Positions 6,267-7,507 of a stretch of 7,507 nt of DNA are shown here, piece after piece. The stretch is from CAZCBJ01 sp964496705 (lineage in GTDB: Bacteria; Chloroflexota; Anaerolineae; Anaerolineales; Anaerolineaceae). A program made the translations under genes and the position numbers. The stretch is from NCBI GenBank assembly GCA_964496705.1, contig CAZCBJ010000198.1, positions 1-7,507 on the forward strand. The letters run 5' to 3'. Positions within the stretch are counted from its first letter, which is position 1. Each line of letters starts with the position of its first letter. The notes under the pieces were generated by a model. That model saw only the letters and a list, made by a program, of their open reading frames with translations. It was not told the DNA's origin and searched no databases.

Positions 6267-6269
6267 GCC

Positions 6270-6932
6270 GTGGCTGCTGAATCTTCACTCAACCTTGGCA
6301 AACTTTTTGGGACCGTGGCCTCGAACCTGCTGGCCAACCAGAATGAGCTGAACGAAACCGATACGCTGAACCACGACCACGGCACCAACATCGTGGAAGT
6401 GTTTAACATCGCCACTCAGGCGGTGAAGGGCAGCAAGGGAGCGCCGGTCGCCCAGCAGTTGGCCAACGCCAGCGCTGCGTTGACACAGAGCGCCACCAGC
6501 GGTTCAGGCAAGCACTACGCCCAGGGCTTCGCCCAGGCTGCCAGCCAGTTCCAGGGCCAGCAGCTCAACCCGGACAACATGATGACCCTGGTCACATCGC
6601 TGCTTGGCGGTGGGCAGCCGCCTGTCCCCTCTCAACCAGCTCAACCCGAATCGGGTGGACTGCTCGGCGGACTGCTGGGTGGGCTGCTGGGCGGCAACGT
6701 CCAGAGCGGCGGCACCAACCCGCAAGGCTTGGATTTCGGCGACCTGCTCAACGCCGGGATCGGTTACATGCAGGCCAAGGGACGCGGTGAGGATGAGCTG
6801 CAGGCGATTGTCTCGGGGGTGATCGCCGCCAGCCCGCTGGGCAGCACCCCCCACCGCGCGCGCTCAGCCCAGATCATCGCCAGCACCCTGCTGGAACAGG
6901 CTAAAAAGTTCAAGGCCGCCGCGAAAAAGTAA
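6270..6932 (+). CDS. DAK2/DhaL-like domain protein, degenerate metal site
   Basis: The 220-residue protein starts with GTG three bases after the LysM-gene stop. The purine-rich end of that gene (GAAGAAG) would serve as a weak ribosome binding site, implying coupled translation. The N-terminal half resembles the DAK2 (DhaL) nucleotide-binding domain of dihydroxyacetone kinases: HDHGTNI (35-41) matches the GDGDHGTN motif, and SGSGKHYAQGFAQAA (77-91) matches the GxSGxxYxxxFxxAA helix. The C-terminal part, including YMQAKGRGEDEL and SPLGSTPHRARSAQ, sits where DhaL has its second conserved block. The usual three metal-binding aspartates would be Glu29, Asn34 and Asp36. A glycine-leucine linker, GGLL three times (129-140), splits the domain. 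No signal peptide is present. The family link is by eye and moderate; it could instead be an unrelated helical protein. Confidence 0.55.
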   Translation: MAAESSLNLGKLFGTVASNLLANQNELNETDTLNHDHGTNIVEVFNIATQAVKGSKGAPVAQQLANASAALTQSATSGSGKHYAQGFAQAASQFQGQQLNPDNMMTLVTSLLGGGQPPVPSQPAQPESGGLLGGLLGGLLGGNVQSGGTNPQGLDFGDLLNAGIGYMQAKGRGEDELQAIVSGVIAASPLGSTPHRARSAQIIASTLLEQAKKFKAAAKK

Positions 6933-6966
6933 ATCTTCGATCCCATTCCAAACAAACTCATCGTCA

Positions 6967-7001
6967 GAGCGTTCTGCGGTCTTGCAGAACGCTCCCTTTT
7001 T
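6967..7001 (+). terminator. Intrinsic terminator after the DAK2-like gene
   Basis: A perfect 11-bp stem (6967-6977 with 6984-6994) encloses a six-base loop and is followed by CC and five T residues. It lies about 35 bases past the stop codon and should end the LysM/DAK2-like transcript. Confidence 0.92.
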
Positions 7002-7066
7002 AATACTCCCCCGCCTGGCATCACTTCGTAAATCTATTGTAAACTCAAAATAAGCCTCAGGAAGAC

Positions 7067-7072
7067 TATAAT
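7067..7072 (+). promoter_or_regulatory. Candidate -10 box upstream of the secreted-protein gene
   Basis: A perfect TATAAT lies 81 bases before the start codon, but no -35 box is found at 16-18 bases; the nearest TTGTAA (7037-7042) is 24 bases away. An alternative pair is TTGATA at 7075-7080 with CATACT at 7099-7104, 18 bases apart. The gene must have its own promoter because a strong terminator precedes it. Confidence 0.3.
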
Positions 7073-7153
7073 TATTGATAGGATCAGTAGAAAAACTCCA
7101 TACTGTGAATCGCACGGAAGTAGATGTATTTTCGTGATGGTGGAGGTGCAGTG

Positions 7154-7507
7154 ATGAAGGGGAACAACCCGTCACATCAATTGGGTCTGCAGAAAAGGCT
7201 GCTCTTCGCGCGCGGCGGTATAGCAATTCTGCTCTTGATGGCAATTTTGTGTCTCAACGTCCCGGCTCAGGCCGGCCAACCCGCCGACGCACATGCCCCG
7301 CCCGTCCAGGACCAGCCGGAAGAAGGAAACTGGGTTCTGGTGGACAGCAGCACAGAGCATCAATGGCAGGGGGATAATTTTCACGGCTTGAAATCGGGAT
7401 ACAATCCGCTGATTTTCGGAAACACGCTGGGCGCCACATATACCCAATATAAGATCCAATTCAAATCTGATTCACCGCGGACCGTGGAAACCGAGCTGAC
7501 CGGCACC
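7154..7507 (+). CDS. Secreted protein, N-terminal part only
   Basis: This open frame runs off the right edge of the window after 118 codons. GGAGG at 7142-7146 lies seven bases before the ATG and fixes the start; a GTG one codon earlier is too close. The peptide has a classic signal sequence: a basic start with KR at 14-15 and Arg20, a hydrophobic core around residues 22-35 (GIAILLLMAILCL), and a likely cleavage after AQA near residue 40. A Pro/Ala/Gln-rich spacer follows (about 41-57). Then a mature domain begins with GNWVLVDSSTEHQWQGDNF, containing aromatic and polar residues typical of beta-sheet extracellular domains. I do not recognise the family. The product is likely exported or on the cell surface, possibly much longer than seen here. 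Confidence 0.75.
   Translation, partial: MKGNNPSHQLGLQKRLLFARGGIAILLLMAILCLNVPAQAGQPADAHAPPVQDQPEEGNWVLVDSSTEHQWQGDNFHGLKSGYNPLIFGNTLGATYTQYKIQFKSDSPRTVETELTGT

Overview
The window reads like a chromosomal segment of a free-living bacterium, most likely from Chloroflexota (Anaerolineae-like). That assignment is an inference. It rests on moderately high GC, the pairing of a LysM protein with a DAK2-like protein, and short dispersed intergenic repeats containing CCCTTCGC. No rRNA, tRNA, CRISPR array or insertion sequence is visible.

The left two thirds (about 5087 down to 363) is one minus-strand gene set, probably one operon. In transcription order it holds a PPC/DUF296-domain protein (reading frame broken once), an inosine-uridine-type nucleoside hydrolase, an ECF transporter S component, the ECF transmembrane subunit EcfT, and two ECF ATPases. 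EcfT and the two ATPases overlap by 13 and 11 bases, so they are probably translationally coupled. A 201-base gap between the S component and ecfT holds a long imperfect hairpin made of inverted and direct copies of a short repeat. The layout suggests a dedicated (group I) ECF transporter that imports a nucleoside, a nucleobase or a related small molecule, with the hydrolase splitting nucleosides into base and ribose. The substrate is not known from sequence. One of the two ATPases lacks a canonical ABC signature motif.

Between the divergent halves (5088-5687) lies a short remnant of the C-terminus of a 2-oxoacid dehydrogenase E2 acyltransferase. It is followed by a well-formed sigma70-like promoter that probably drives the next gene pair.

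The right part is on the plus strand. It holds a cytoplasmic Ala/Lys/Glu-rich coiled-coil protein with a C-terminal LysM domain, then, three bases after its stop codon, a GTG-started protein resembling a degenerate DAK2/DhaL domain. A perfect 11-bp intrinsic terminator follows. The window ends inside a gene for a secreted protein with a clear signal peptide, which was cut off by the window edge.

The left edge (1-362) holds only a 39-codon hydrophobic reading frame and a weak terminator-like hairpin.
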